This document shows, one piece after another, positions 1 through 7,081 of a DNA stretch of 64,000 nucleotides. The stretch comes from Pseudomonas putida (GTDB lineage: Bacteria; Pseudomonadota; Gammaproteobacteria; Pseudomonadales; Pseudomonadaceae): NCBI GenBank assembly GCA_041879295.1, contig CP047153.1, forward strand, positions 124,001 through 188,000. Direction: 5' to 3'. The notes beneath the pieces are model-generated. The model worked only from the letters and a program-made list of their open reading frames with translations, ran no database searches and was not told where the DNA came from. The position numbers and the translations under genes are program-made. Positions within the stretch are counted from its first letter, which is position 1; every line of letters starts with the position of its first letter.

Positions 1-461
1 AATCCTGAAATTTCTTCGTCTAGGCACCACCGATAGAAAACTCGGAGGGCAACTAACTCGTCATTACGACCGGACGTTTTCAGGTGGATGCATTCGCGTG
101 CAGCAAAGGTTGAGAGTCGATCCCCAATGGTTTCTGCATCCTTGCCCGGAAACTGATGCGCGGCTAGTATTCGCTGCACCAGGATCAGCGGCCTAAGGTC
201 AATATGGGTTTGGATTCGATCTATGAACCATCCTCTGAGAAGCCACTCCACAAACAGATTTTTGTGAAGCGGGTGGCCCCAGGCAATATTCATCGGACCG
301 CACCCAATAATTTCAATGTTTAGATTTTCAAGCCATGCAGTATCGTTGCGAAGCGTTATGGTCTGACCAAAGGTAGATTGCACCCTGAAAGGAAAGTCGT
401 CTGTCTCGATGCCGAATCTACTTTCGATTTTTTCGGTCAATTCAGTCGGCGAACTAATCAT
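1..461 (-). CDS. Partial tyrosine-recombinase-like protein (N-terminal part)
   Basis: An open frame reads from ATG at 461 leftwards through the window edge without a stop (about 153 codons seen). The start overlaps the last 8 bp of the upstream recombinase gene, so the two are probably translationally coupled. The visible part ends in a stretch (LRVFYRWCLDEEI) that resembles the core-binding region of phage-integrase-type recombinases. The catalytic domain would lie outside the window. Two or three recombinase genes in overlapping tandem are typical of recombinase-in-trio (RIT) elements, which is the likely context. The family call is moderate because no catalytic residue is visible. Confidence 0.6.
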   Translation of the reverse strand, partial: MISSPTELTEKIESRFGIETDDFPFRVQSTFGQTITLRNDTAWLENLNIEIIGCGPMNIAWGHPLHKNLFVEWLLRGWFIDRIQTHIDLRPLILVQRILAAHQFPGKDAETIGDRLSTFAARECIHLKTSGRNDELVALRVFYRWCLDEEISG

Positions 462-1683
462 CAGTTTTCTCCGCCGGAAGTGTTCTGTCAGATATCCTAA
501 GTATTTCTCCGAGGCGATCTGATATAGCTTGTCGAGAGTATTTTTGCATGCTATCGCTGTTCGGGCTCCATCCGCCCAGATACGCCAGGGCATCTGTTAC
601 ATTGATGTTGGCAGCGCCGCTTTTTTCAAGTTTTTTGCGAGCTATATTTGCTCCTGTAGCTCTCAAACCATGCGGGTGAATCCGTGTTGAAAAGTTTGGC
701 AGACCGAGGCTGGCTGCAACGGTACGAAGAATGGTGTTTACGGTTCGCGCAGACAACCGCCTTCCATCACGGGAACTCACGAATAGGGCTGTACAGGGTC
801 TTTTAGGTTTGATCAGTTTGTGGCGATGATCGGAAATATATTCGTTCAGTATCGCGGCTACCGACGCGGTAATGGGGACTATCCGACCGCGTGTCTTGAG
901 ACTAGCCCCGTCCTGTCTCCGCTCCCTGTTGATATCGCTGGGACGCTTTATGCGAATGGTTGGAGAGGGCCCTAGATCAAGGTCGTCCAACTCAATCAGT
1001 ACAACCTCGCCACGTCTGGCAAGTGTCTCCAGCATGACCAGAAACAGGCAGTAGTTGCGGACCTGAAGCTGTTCGTTGTGGAACGGATTTCTAAGGTCAG
1101 CTGGACGGAGTACGCCTTTGAATAACGCTTGACTCTCGGAATCAAGTGGGGTTGCAGGCATTGGCGGTTCTGATTGCCGCGCAATCTTGATGACCTTTTT
1201 TTGAAGATTTCGTAGGTTTTTGGCTTTATTTTTTTCCGCTTGGCTTTGCTCCAGTAGGCCTAGCCGGTTGAGCTCAACGTAGTGCTCGAAGGAAAAATCG
1301 ATGAATGACTTGACTGCTTCAAGTCGACGGGTACAAGTCGATTGGCTCGCTGCCGCACCGCCTCTGGTGGAGCAGAGGCGCTCGGCCAGCGATGTCAGTT
1401 CCGTTGAACTGAACACCGCCAAGCGCTCAAGCTTCGTTTCCAGTGGGGAGTCCCGGCTGAGAGCCCACTCATACGCGATCGCAATGTCACGTAGGTAGTT
1501 CTCGACGGTGTTGAGACGCGATCTGTGAAGCAAATCCTCTGCCCAGAGGTTTGCTAGTATCACAGGAACCCCCTCCACCAGCAGATACGGCCTGAGGCCG
1601 CTGGAAGCAGTGCGGATCATTCGGATTTCGCAGCAAGGTACGTTCGGCATCGGTATCACCACCTCTGCAACGTTTTCGAACAT
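454..1683 (-). CDS. Tyrosine site-specific recombinase / integrase
   Basis: 409 aa. It should cut and rejoin DNA at specific sites through a covalent 3'-phosphotyrosine. The catalytic domain shows ARRGEVVLIEL (Arg about 223), the HPHGLR box (His338, Arg341), then LGGWSPNSDSMQKYSR with the presumed nucleophile Tyr382. The N-terminal half is an alpha-helical core-binding region. Its stop overlaps the start of a second recombinase-like gene downstream. Just behind its 5' end, in opposite orientation, lies a truncated cytosine methyltransferase, so this pair looks like the end of a mobile unit that inserted there. Family assignment is firm; the RIT-type interpretation is inferred. Confidence 0.88.
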   Translation of the reverse strand: MFENVAEVVIPMPNVPCCEIRMIRTASSGLRPYLLVEGVPVILANLWAEDLLHRSRLNTVENYLRDIAIAYEWALSRDSPLETKLERLAVFSSTELTSLAERLCSTRGGAAASQSTCTRRLEAVKSFIDFSFEHYVELNRLGLLEQSQAEKNKAKNLRNLQKKVIKIARQSEPPMPATPLDSESQALFKGVLRPADLRNPFHNEQLQVRNYCLFLVMLETLARRGEVVLIELDDLDLGPSPTIRIKRPSDINRERRQDGASLKTRGRIVPITASVAAILNEYISDHRHKLIKPKRPCTALFVSSRDGRRLSARTVNTILRTVAASLGLPNFSTRIHPHGLRATGANIARKKLEKSGAANINVTDALAYLGGWSPNSDSMQKYSRQAISDRLGEILRISDRTLPAEKTDD

Positions 1684-1684
1684 A

Positions 1685-2032
1685 TACCATAAGACGGGCT
1701 ACAAGAAGGGCAGAAGTACCGAACCCTTCATATTGCATCCCGAAAATCTAGGACTCAGCAGGCTCTTTACTAAAGCGGAACATGAAAGGCTCAAAGGCAT
1801 TCCTGCAGGGTTAACCGATGGGGTTTCTGAAACGATTGGTCATGAAATATGTGGTCAGAGCGTCTGCTTTCCTAAGTTTGTTTCAGTGGGTGAGGAAATA
1901 GGGCGGGCACTCATGTCATCCCGCAATAACGTGGTTAACTTTCCGTCGCGATCAGCTCAAGCCAGCATGGACGAGGCGGTTTGCGCGGAACCCGAGAAAT
2001 TCCAAACTGGATCACTGGCTTTACTGATCTGA
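1685..2032 (+). pseudogene. 3' remnant of a cytosine-C5 DNA methyltransferase
   Basis: The translated stretch from about 1685 reads HPENLGLSRLFTKAEHERLK, then GIPAGL, and later SVGEEIGRALM. This resembles the C-terminal target-recognition and end region of Dcm-type methyltransferases, where an LTP.EHARLKGFP-like motif is followed by QxxGNxVxxxxAxxIGxxL. The N-terminal catalytic motifs (PC, ENV, SAM-binding FxGxG) are absent because the sequence upstream belongs to the oppositely oriented recombinase. The fragment is open to its stop at about 2030 and followed by a terminator. I read it as a gene cut by insertion of the recombinase element. The alternative is an unrelated small ORF. Confidence 0.55.
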
Positions 2033-2063
2033 TTGGTGAGGTGCCGCCTTAAACGCTACTCAA

Positions 2064-2095
2064 ACCCGGTTCGCTTAGGCGAATCGGGTTTTTCT
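2064..2095 (+). terminator. Rho-independent terminator after the methyltransferase remnant
   Basis: Inverted repeat ACCCGGTTCGC / GCGAATCGGGT followed by a T-rich run. It is preceded by AAACGCTACTCAAACCC, the 3' flank that recurs before other terminators here. Confidence 0.8.
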
Positions 2096-2121
2096 TTGCT
2101 CGATGAAATTGTTTCAGGCGC

Positions 2122-2150
2122 TTGATGCCGTCAACCTAATTTGCTATACA
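2122..2150 (+). promoter_or_regulatory. Sigma70-type promoter
   Basis: TTGATG at 2122-2127 and TATACA at 2145-2150 with a 17-bp spacer, about 35 bp before the ATG at 2184. Confidence 0.6.
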
Positions 2151-2183
2151 TTAGTCACTAGTTTTCCCAGAGAGGGGGCGAAC

Positions 2184-2342
2184 ATGAAATCGATGACTTT
2201 TACTTCTGAATTTCTGAGTGCTGCAAAACAGGCTCCGCGCATCTATTTTGCGCCTCTGGTGGGTGCTTATAAAGCCATCAAGGCTGAAATGGCCAAGGCC
2301 GGCGGAGGCGACCGCTCAACCAAGACCACCCCCAAGCACTGA
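2184..2342 (+). CDS. Small 52-aa orphan protein, paralogue of 3193-3351
   Basis: 52 aa with ATG at 2184 behind GAGAGGGGG. The middle of the protein reads SEFLSAAKQAPRIYFAPLVG. A second 52-aa gene at 3193 carries the same pattern (SEFxxAA+QAPRI+FAPL+GAxxAIKxE), so this is a genuine conserved family and not a chance ORF. The central stretch is amphipathic to hydrophobic and the tail is basic, so membrane association is possible. Function unknown. It has its own promoter and terminator and so forms a single-gene transcription unit. Confidence 0.75.
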   Translation: MKSMTFTSEFLSAAKQAPRIYFAPLVGAYKAIKAEMAKAGGGDRSTKTTPKH

Positions 2343-2353
2343 CCTTCACAAAG

Positions 2354-2378
2354 AACCCGCCGATCGAGCGGGTTTTTT
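2354..2378 (+). terminator. Rho-independent terminator
   Basis: AACCCGC / GCGGGTT stem followed by six T. Confidence 0.85.
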
Positions 2379-2400
2379 GTGCCTGTGGTTTACTGGTTTC

Positions 2401-2444
2401 TGTGAAGCATCCCCTTGGAGCAAGTTAACTTTCAGGGGGCCATC
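2401..2444 (+). promoter_or_regulatory. SD-hairpin leader of 2445 gene
   Basis: TGTGAAGCATCCCCTTG, loop GCAAGTTAAC, then CAGGGGG as the SD. CCCC(T)TG at 2411-2417 can pair with CAGGGG at 2433-2438, hiding the ribosome-binding site. Confidence 0.6.
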
Positions 2445-2768
2445 ATGCTTCTCGCAATCAACGATCCTGCAGTTCAATCCGCTTTGATAAATGCATTTGC
2501 AGCTGTCACCAGTACTGTCCTGGCTGCTGCCTCGGCCGCTCTGATCGGAAAGAAATTTTCGGACCGAAAAAAACTGGAGCAGTCCTTGGAGCTGTGTCAG
2601 AAGGACGTCGAATTCTTACTCCAGGTGGAGGCAGAGCATGTCGAGCTCCACAAGGAGCGGGGTGACAAATCCAACAAGCTGAAGGTCCGTGAGAGAGTTA
2701 GGGATCTCGGCTTCTCGTTCTCAGGCAAATTCACACCAGGTCGGCTGCGGCAGGCCCGGCAGAGCTGA
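2445..2768 (+). CDS. Small membrane-anchored protein with coiled coil
   Basis: 107 aa. The ATG at 2445 is chosen over an in-frame TTG at 2415 because CAGGGGG sits 6 bases upstream. An N-terminal hydrophobic segment (about residues 12-34) is followed by a charged, probably helical region (FSDRKKLEQSLELCQKDVEF) and a basic tail, FTPGRLRQARQS. The layout suggests a single-pass protein with a cytoplasmic coiled coil. I recall similar short proteins in phages and plasmids but cannot name a family. Single-gene unit with an SD-hairpin leader and a terminator. Confidence 0.7.
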   Translation: MLLAINDPAVQSALINAFAAVTSTVLAAASAALIGKKFSDRKKLEQSLELCQKDVEFLLQVEAEHVELHKERGDKSNKLKVRERVRDLGFSFSGKFTPGRLRQARQS

Positions 2769-2793
2769 TCGAGATGTGTCCACCCATCAACCC

Positions 2794-2817
2794 AGCCAGG
2801 CTATGCCTGGCTTTTTT
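2794..2817 (+). terminator. Rho-independent terminator
   Basis: GCCAGGC / GCCTGGC stem with a T run; directly followed by GTGCCTGCCGATTACAG, a spacer sequence also seen after other terminators here. Confidence 0.85.
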
Positions 2818-2838
2818 GTGCCTGCCGATTACAGACCC

Positions 2839-2926
2839 GCGTTACGCATCTCCAGGGGCTAGGTCTACCGCAAGAAGGCCTATGGGATTTCTCAACGACC
2901 GCCCCAGGTCCTTTCAGGAGTAACAG
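2839..2926 (+). promoter_or_regulatory. SD-hairpin-type leader of 2927 gene
   Basis: GCGTTACGCATCTCC at 2839-2853, a longer than usual interior, then CTTTCAGGAG at 2911-2920. CTCC can pair with the GGAG of the SD. Confidence 0.5.
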
Positions 2927-3196
2927 ATGTCCAAAACGCACAAAAAACCTTGGTGGAGCCCGATCGCTCACTTCGGAGCCCATGGCTTCGTCGGTACTAT
3001 CATCTTCTTGATCATCATGGTGCCAGCAGTCTTGCTCAACCATTTGGTCCAATACTTGGCTAAGTTTGGGATAAGCGATTTCACCTTGCTAATTCTCGGG
3101 CTTCTCGAACATGCCATTGTGCTTGTAGATGCTGGTCTTTTCTTCGTCTTTATTTGCATTGGGGCAGCCCGGGCAATCAAGGAGTTTGCTGAATGA
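2927..3196 (+). CDS. Small membrane protein, two transmembrane segments
   Basis: 89 aa, ATG at 2927 with AGGAG 7 bases upstream. Two hydrophobic stretches (about residues 20-42 and 52-78) with charged ends predict a hairpin membrane protein. No family recognised. Its TGA overlaps the ATG of the next gene (ATGA), so the two are translated together. The partner is a paralogue of the 52-aa protein at 2184, which suggests the small protein acts with a membrane component. Confidence 0.72.
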   Translation: MSKTHKKPWWSPIAHFGAHGFVGTIIFLIIMVPAVLLNHLVQYLAKFGISDFTLLILGLLEHAIVLVDAGLFFVFICIGAARAIKEFAE

Positions 3197-3351
3197 ATCA
3201 ATCATTTGGGTCTGAGTTCGCTAACGCTGCAAGGCAGGCACCACGAATCTTCTTCGCGCCATTGATGGGGGCTGTAGCTGCCATCAAAGATGAGTTCAGG
3301 CGCGTGAAGTACGGTGCAGACCAAAACAGCAAGCCGCTGCAATCCAAATAA
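3193..3351 (+). CDS. Small 52-aa orphan protein, paralogue of 2184-2342
   Basis: 52 aa, exactly the length of its paralogue at 2184. It keeps SEFANAARQAPRIFFAPLMG and an AIKDE motif, while the first residues and the C-terminal tail differ. It starts inside the stop of the preceding membrane-protein gene (ATGA). Conservation of the central block, with divergence at both ends, argues for selection on that block. Function unknown. Confidence 0.75.
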   Translation: MNQSFGSEFANAARQAPRIFFAPLMGAVAAIKDEFRRVKYGADQNSKPLQSK

Positions 3352-3389
3352 ACGCTCAGCAGAGCTACCTATAAAGTAACGCTAAATCC

Positions 3390-3421
3390 GACCCACCATC
3401 CTAGATGGTGGGTCTTTTTTT
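3390..3421 (+). terminator. Rho-independent terminator
   Basis: GACCCACCAT / ATGGTGGGTC 10-bp perfect stem followed by seven T; preceded by TAACGCTAAATCC. Confidence 0.9.
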
Positions 3422-3512
3422 GGTTCTGATTTTCGGTGCCGCCGTGTCCTCCCAGGCGCTGCTTGCGGGCAATGAGCGGCAAGAGGCTGGCAGATTTGCA
3501 CCGACTCTATAG

Positions 3513-3537
3513 CCGTATGCGTACGCGTTATGTATTC
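3513..3537 (+). promoter_or_regulatory. TACGYGTTATG box upstream of 3579 gene
   Basis: CCGTATGCGTACGCGTTATG continuing TATTC. One of about 17 copies of a partly palindromic operator-like box; a CTATAG -10-like hexamer lies just upstream. Confidence 0.6.
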
Positions 3538-3578
3538 TTGTACCTGGTAATTTCTTGGAACCGATAGGAGCGTTCAAT

Positions 3579-4055
3579 TTGGCCAACACACTCGAATTCG
3601 AGGTCGGCGCCGGCTACGAGGTGGCCAACCCACCCAAGCTTGCTGTTGGTGACGATCAGCACCACCAGCTCTCTCGTTTTTTCACTGTGCTGGCCACCGA
3701 CGAGCACGGGGTGTCGGTGTATGACGGGTGGTACGGTGAGGGTTTTTCGAGCTTGCATCTCCCGCATGATGTCCTTGCGCAGCTTGACGTGACGAGGCTG
3801 CCGTCCCGAGGTGAGGCCGGAGCTGCGGACTTGGCCAACGCTATCGCTACCTCAGCCGCCGCTGCCATCGAGCGCCGTGACCAGGTGAAGGAGCACGGTG
3901 CTGCTGAGCAAAGCGTGCACGCCTCGCAACGATTCTTCGTGCAGTTCTTCTCCGGCCAGATCAGGGGGCTCGCCTCCAAAGGGCTGATAAACCCAGACCT
4001 TGCAGTTCAGATGATCAGCCTGTCGACCGGGGTGGAGCTTACTGTCGGTGAATAG
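3579..4055 (+). CDS. Hypothetical protein, alanine-rich
   Basis: 158 aa. Start taken as TTG at 3579 because TAGGAG at 3565-3570 lies 8 bases upstream; an in-frame TTG at 3555 has no ribosome-binding site. The N-terminal half looks beta-rich (LEFEVGAGYEVANPPKLAVG) and the second half helical with an Ala-rich stretch (LANAIATSAAAAIERR). No signal peptide or membrane segment. Family not recognised. Preceded by a TACGYGTTATG box; its stop overlaps the next start (GTGAATAG), giving a three-gene operon that ends at 4624. Confidence 0.7.
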   Translation: MANTLEFEVGAGYEVANPPKLAVGDDQHHQLSRFFTVLATDEHGVSVYDGWYGEGFSSLHLPHDVLAQLDVTRLPSRGEAGAADLANAIATSAAAAIERRDQVKEHGAAEQSVHASQRFFVQFFSGQIRGLASKGLINPDLAVQMISLSTGVELTVGE

Positions 4056-4311
4056 TCGAGGGCGATTCTTCTCTCTGCGCATCGCTATAGCTGCCGTTGC
4101 CACTGTCTGCGCTGTTGCTGCTGTCGGCCTGATCCTGTTCAAACCTTGGGCCCAGCGTGGCTTCGAGGTAGCAGCAGCTAAGCCGGTGGGGCGGTACTGC
4201 CTGATCAAGCCAGGTGAGCACCGGACCCATTGCGAGGGCGAGGATACCGGCCCCAGGGACCCAGTATTAGCAGCCATCAAAACCATGTCTCAACAAGGGG
4301 GGCGGCCGTGA
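4048..4311 (+). CDS. Small single-pass membrane protein
   Basis: 87 aa from GTG at 4048, which overlaps the preceding stop. A basic N-terminus (NSRGRFFSLR) precedes one hydrophobic helix (about residues 12-31), then a soluble tail with two Cys. The helix could be a signal anchor, placing the tail in the periplasm. Family not recognised; the GTG start rests on the overlap. Confidence 0.6.
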   Translation: MNSRGRFFSLRIAIAAVATVCAVAAVGLILFKPWAQRGFEVAAAKPVGRYCLIKPGEHRTHCEGEDTGPRDPVLAAIKTMSQQGGRP

Positions 4312-4375
4312 TGCCACCTCTCGCCAGTCAAATCGTACTACCTGTTCTGTATCCAACCCAACCTGAGGAACCGCT

Positions 4376-4624
4376 ATGACAATCACTACCGACATGCTCG
4401 CTCGTATCGCCGTTGTGGTGCTGGCCGTAATCATTTCGATCGCTATCAACCGCCGCAAAGCTCTTTTCACTGTGAAAAACGCCTCTGGCCCTGAGCAGGT
4501 CCAGGCCATTCAGGGCTTTGCTGACCGTTCGCTGCGCGATGTCAATATCCTGATCTGGCTGTGCTCGGCCCTCTGCGCAGCCGCACTGGCCGTGTGTTTC
4601 TACTCGATCTTCATCCCGCTGTAA
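4376..4624 (+). CDS. Small membrane protein, two transmembrane segments
   Basis: 82 aa, ATG at 4376 behind CTGAGGAACC. Hydrophobic segments at about residues 8-24 and 57-79 flank a charged loop (RRKALFTVKNASGPEQVQAI). This hairpin topology recurs in several small genes of this region. No family recognised. Last gene of the 3579 operon; followed by a strong terminator. Confidence 0.7.
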   Translation: MTITTDMLARIAVVVLAVIISIAINRRKALFTVKNASGPEQVQAIQGFADRSLRDVNILIWLCSALCAAALAVCFYSIFIPL

Positions 4625-4644
4625 GCCTGTCCTGGTCGATGGCC

Positions 4645-4683
4645 AAGGCCTCGGTTCATATCTGTGAACTGAGGCCTTTTTTG
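4645..4683 (+). terminator. Rho-independent terminator
   Basis: AAGGCCTC..GTTCA / TGAAC..GAGGCCTT long stem with T run. Confidence 0.9.
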
Positions 4684-4727
4684 TGGCGGCATCATGACAT
4701 CGAATGGCTAGAAGTATTTTGATTCAT

Positions 4728-4755
4728 CCAGTATTATGCGTACGTGTTATAGATC
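4728..4755 (+). promoter_or_regulatory. TATTAT -10 plus TACGYGTTATG box
   Basis: CCAGTATTAT at 4728-4737 followed by GCG and TACGTGTTATAGATC (4741-4755). The first part is shared almost letter for letter with 7707 and with the minus-strand site at 46365. Confidence 0.65.
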
Positions 4756-4772
4756 AAATCTAGGAGCTTGAG

Positions 4773-5012
4773 ATGCAGCAAATCCAATTCTGGGCCATGC
4801 GGACGTTGAACATTGTTGGCCAAGTGCCGGCAGCCTTAGCACTCGCGGCTTTCGTGTTTGTGTGGGCAAAGATTGGCCACATCACCCCCACACTCGCTTT
4901 CGTGCTGATCGCGGTCCTGGTGATGGCAGTGCTCTTCGTACAGCTGATGAAAATGGCCGATCGTAAAAAAGCCAAAGCTGAGCAGGCTCGTGCTGGCGCC
5001 GGTCTGCGCTGA
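4773..5012 (+). CDS. Small membrane protein, two transmembrane segments
   Basis: 79 aa, ATG at 4773 after TAGGAGCTTGAG. Two hydrophobic helices (about residues 15-33 and 39-59) and a basic C-terminal tail (MADRKKAKAEQARAGAG). First gene of an operon running to the signal peptidase at 6021-6962. Family not recognised. Confidence 0.7.
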   Translation: MQQIQFWAMRTLNIVGQVPAALALAAFVFVWAKIGHITPTLAFVLIAVLVMAVLFVQLMKMADRKKAKAEQARAGAGLR

Positions 5013-5020
5013 GCTGCACC

Positions 5021-5761
5021 ATGTCTGCCAGCCTGACGCAAATCACTCGGTGCCGTCCGTATGTGCGAAGCCTGATCGATACCGGCTTCTACAGCGAGAT
5101 TCCGATGCATCGCGGGGTGGTTGAGCGCGTGGAGCTCGCAGGTGGCTATACCGTGGAGCTGAGCCTTTCAGGGGATGTATTTGATGGCTCTGCGGTGTGT
5201 GAAGTGCGACTGGTTACAGCCTGGCTCCTATTGAAGTCAGAGGCTGTTCCGGTCGCTATCCTGGACGGGGTTTTGTTGTCCAGTGGAGAGGGGAAGCGAT
5301 ACTCCTTGGCTGATGCTTGCGATCTGGTCAGCGAGGCCGTCCAGGCGCTGGTTCACGAGCTGGTCAGGACCTGCCATCAGGACTTCGGCGCTGTGCTGGA
5401 AGCTGGCAGCGTCTTTGTTATAACCCGGCTGGAAGTTCGCGATAAATTCAGGTCGTCAGAGCTGAGTCAGTCTATCGTCGAAGTTTCATGTACCTGGCTT
5501 CGTTCGAAATGCCGGTTGGCGCTTCTTACCCTGCAGCCGTTTCCTCTCCAATACGAAAATACTGCACCCGTTCTAGGCAGCCGGCATTACGAGCCATACT
5601 GGCGAGCCCTTAGTGCGGACGTGGAAAAGCTCTCTTCATATTACAGCTATCACTTTGATTGTATCGCTGCGTCACTTGAGTCAACTCTGTTGATCAAGCC
5701 GCTGAGCGGATACAAATGCGCGCTAAGCCGGGCAGGGTGGTCGTTCATAGCCGCGGAGTAA
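5021..5761 (+). CDS. Hypothetical protein
   Basis: 246 aa from ATG at 5021. No signal peptide, membrane segment or catalytic motif that I recognise; alternating beta-like (GGYTVELSLSGDVFDGSAVC) and helical stretches suggest a soluble mixed fold. It lies between two small membrane-protein genes and upstream of a signal peptidase, 8 bp after the preceding stop, so it is probably co-transcribed with them. Function unknown. Confidence 0.65.
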   Translation: MSASLTQITRCRPYVRSLIDTGFYSEIPMHRGVVERVELAGGYTVELSLSGDVFDGSAVCEVRLVTAWLLLKSEAVPVAILDGVLLSSGEGKRYSLADACDLVSEAVQALVHELVRTCHQDFGAVLEAGSVFVITRLEVRDKFRSSELSQSIVEVSCTWLRSKCRLALLTLQPFPLQYENTAPVLGSRHYEPYWRALSADVEKLSSYYSYHFDCIAASLESTLLIKPLSGYKCALSRAGWSFIAAE

Positions 5762-5763
5762 AC

Positions 5764-6024
5764 ATGCTCGCTACACAGAAGCAGCCTAAAGGCGTGAAGT
5801 ACAATATCCAACTCCTCATGAACGGATGGGTGGTTGCAGCGCTCTTGTGGACGGTTGGATCCTTAATTGAATTCCTCCTGGAGAAGTTCAAAGTCACCCC
5901 TGCCTACAGCTACGGCTTCTGGGTCAAGGTGGTTGGCTGGGCAGTGGGCGGTATCTTTTTTGCTCTGTTCATAAGCCGCTTGGCTATCTATCGTTACCAT
6001 AAAAAGATGGGCAAATACTTATGA
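5764..6024 (+). CDS. Small membrane protein, two transmembrane segments
   Basis: 86 aa. ATG at 5764 preferred over an upstream in-frame ATG at 5716 because GGAG (5755-5758) precedes it and 5716 lies well inside the previous gene. Hydrophobic segments at about residues 18-38 and 49-73. Its TGA overlaps the ATG of the downstream signal peptidase (ATGA), so the two proteins are made together. Family not recognised. Confidence 0.7.
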   Translation: MLATQKQPKGVKYNIQLLMNGWVVAALLWTVGSLIEFLLEKFKVTPAYSYGFWVKVVGWAVGGIFFALFISRLAIYRYHKKMGKYL

Positions 6025-6962
6025 GCCTGTTTTTGATCGGAGTTGGCTTGACCGTAGCTGCTCCGGCGCTCTGTCGCAAAAAGTATCAGGCCCACGGGCC
6101 AGCCTGGATTTACTCCCTAGGGTGCGCCGCCGCGGTGCTCGGCCCCTACATTTTGCTTTGCACATTTTTGGACATGGCGACATTGCTCGCGACTGCAGCA
6201 GTCCTTGGCCTGCCGTTCTGGGTCTATGAACGGTATCGGGGAGCTAGGGGCCGGCATCACTACACGCAAGGCGTGGTGGCCTTTCTGGTGGAGTTGACGC
6301 CTGTTGCCGTTTTCCTGCTCCTATTCCGATCCTTTGTCGCCGAACCATACCTTGTTCCGTCGTCATCGATGCGCCCCACGCTTGGGGTGGGGAGTGTCGT
6401 TGTAGTCGATAAGTTCACCTACGGGATGAGATTGCCATTCGTTCCGAAGCCAATCACGCAAGGTCGACCCCCGAAATTTGGCGATGTTCTGGTTTTCCGA
6501 TTCCCACTCGATCCGTCTAAGCCTTACATCAAGCGTGTGGTGGGAGTGCCAGGTGACCACATCACTTATCAAGGCGGTGTATTGGCCATTAATAATGTAC
6601 CGGCGGTACATGTGGGCGAGAAGCCATATGCTTACGAAGATGAAGCTAGCGGGAAGCTCAAGCAGGTCGATTATGCGCTGGAGAATATTCACGACTTACA
6701 AATCGGCACGATCAAAGACCCTGGTATCAGTGACTTTGGTGTAAGTACTGATTTTCCTGCTATTCCCGGTTGTGAGAGAAATCTGTCAGGCTTGGCATGT
6801 ACTGTTCCTGCCGATTCTTATTTCGTACTGGGTGACAATCGACCCAATAGCCTGGACAGCCGTTACTGGGGGTTTGTCACGGATAAGGAAATCATAGGTC
6901 GTGCCATTTTTGATCTTGATTTCACTAGCGGCAAATTGGATATAAGCCGAGTAACTCGCTGA
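6021..6962 (+). CDS. Signal peptidase I (LepB-type, family S26)
   Basis: 313 aa. Membrane serine protease that removes signal peptides at the periplasmic face. Two or three N-terminal hydrophobic segments precede the catalytic part: PSSSMRPT with nucleophile Ser116, YIKRVVGVPGD with the base Lys171, and GDNRPNSLDSRYWG from 271. A long insert lies between the Lys and GDN boxes, as in gammaproteobacterial LepB. It ends an operon of small membrane proteins; the overlap with its upstream neighbour suggests a dedicated substrate in that cluster rather than housekeeping, which is inference. A second, shorter S26 peptidase is in the tra operon. Confidence 0.9.
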   Translation: MSLFLIGVGLTVAAPALCRKKYQAHGPAWIYSLGCAAAVLGPYILLCTFLDMATLLATAAVLGLPFWVYERYRGARGRHHYTQGVVAFLVELTPVAVFLLLFRSFVAEPYLVPSSSMRPTLGVGSVVVVDKFTYGMRLPFVPKPITQGRPPKFGDVLVFRFPLDPSKPYIKRVVGVPGDHITYQGGVLAINNVPAVHVGEKPYAYEDEASGKLKQVDYALENIHDLQIGTIKDPGISDFGVSTDFPAIPGCERNLSGLACTVPADSYFVLGDNRPNSLDSRYWGFVTDKEIIGRAIFDLDFTSGKLDISRVTR

Positions 6963-6985
6963 TTCGCAACCAAGGAGCGCCTGTC

Positions 6986-7081
6986 ATGGACCGACGCAAG
7001 AATACAACGCCGTGTTTCTCATTACCTGCTTGTAAGGCAACGCAAGGCCTTGCACCCACCTTTCAGGAGAGAAACGCATGA
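6986..7081 (+). CDS. Possible 31-aa leader peptide
   Basis: ATG at 6986 has AAGGAG 8 bases upstream, and the frame runs 31 codons to a TGA overlapping the ATG of the 7078 gene (ATGA). The peptide (MDRRKNTTPCFSLPACKATQ...) has no recognisable family. Its coding region covers the 5' leader of the next gene, so translation could couple the two. It may be a chance frame. Confidence 0.35.
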   Translation: MDRRKNTTPCFSLPACKATQGLAPTFQERNA

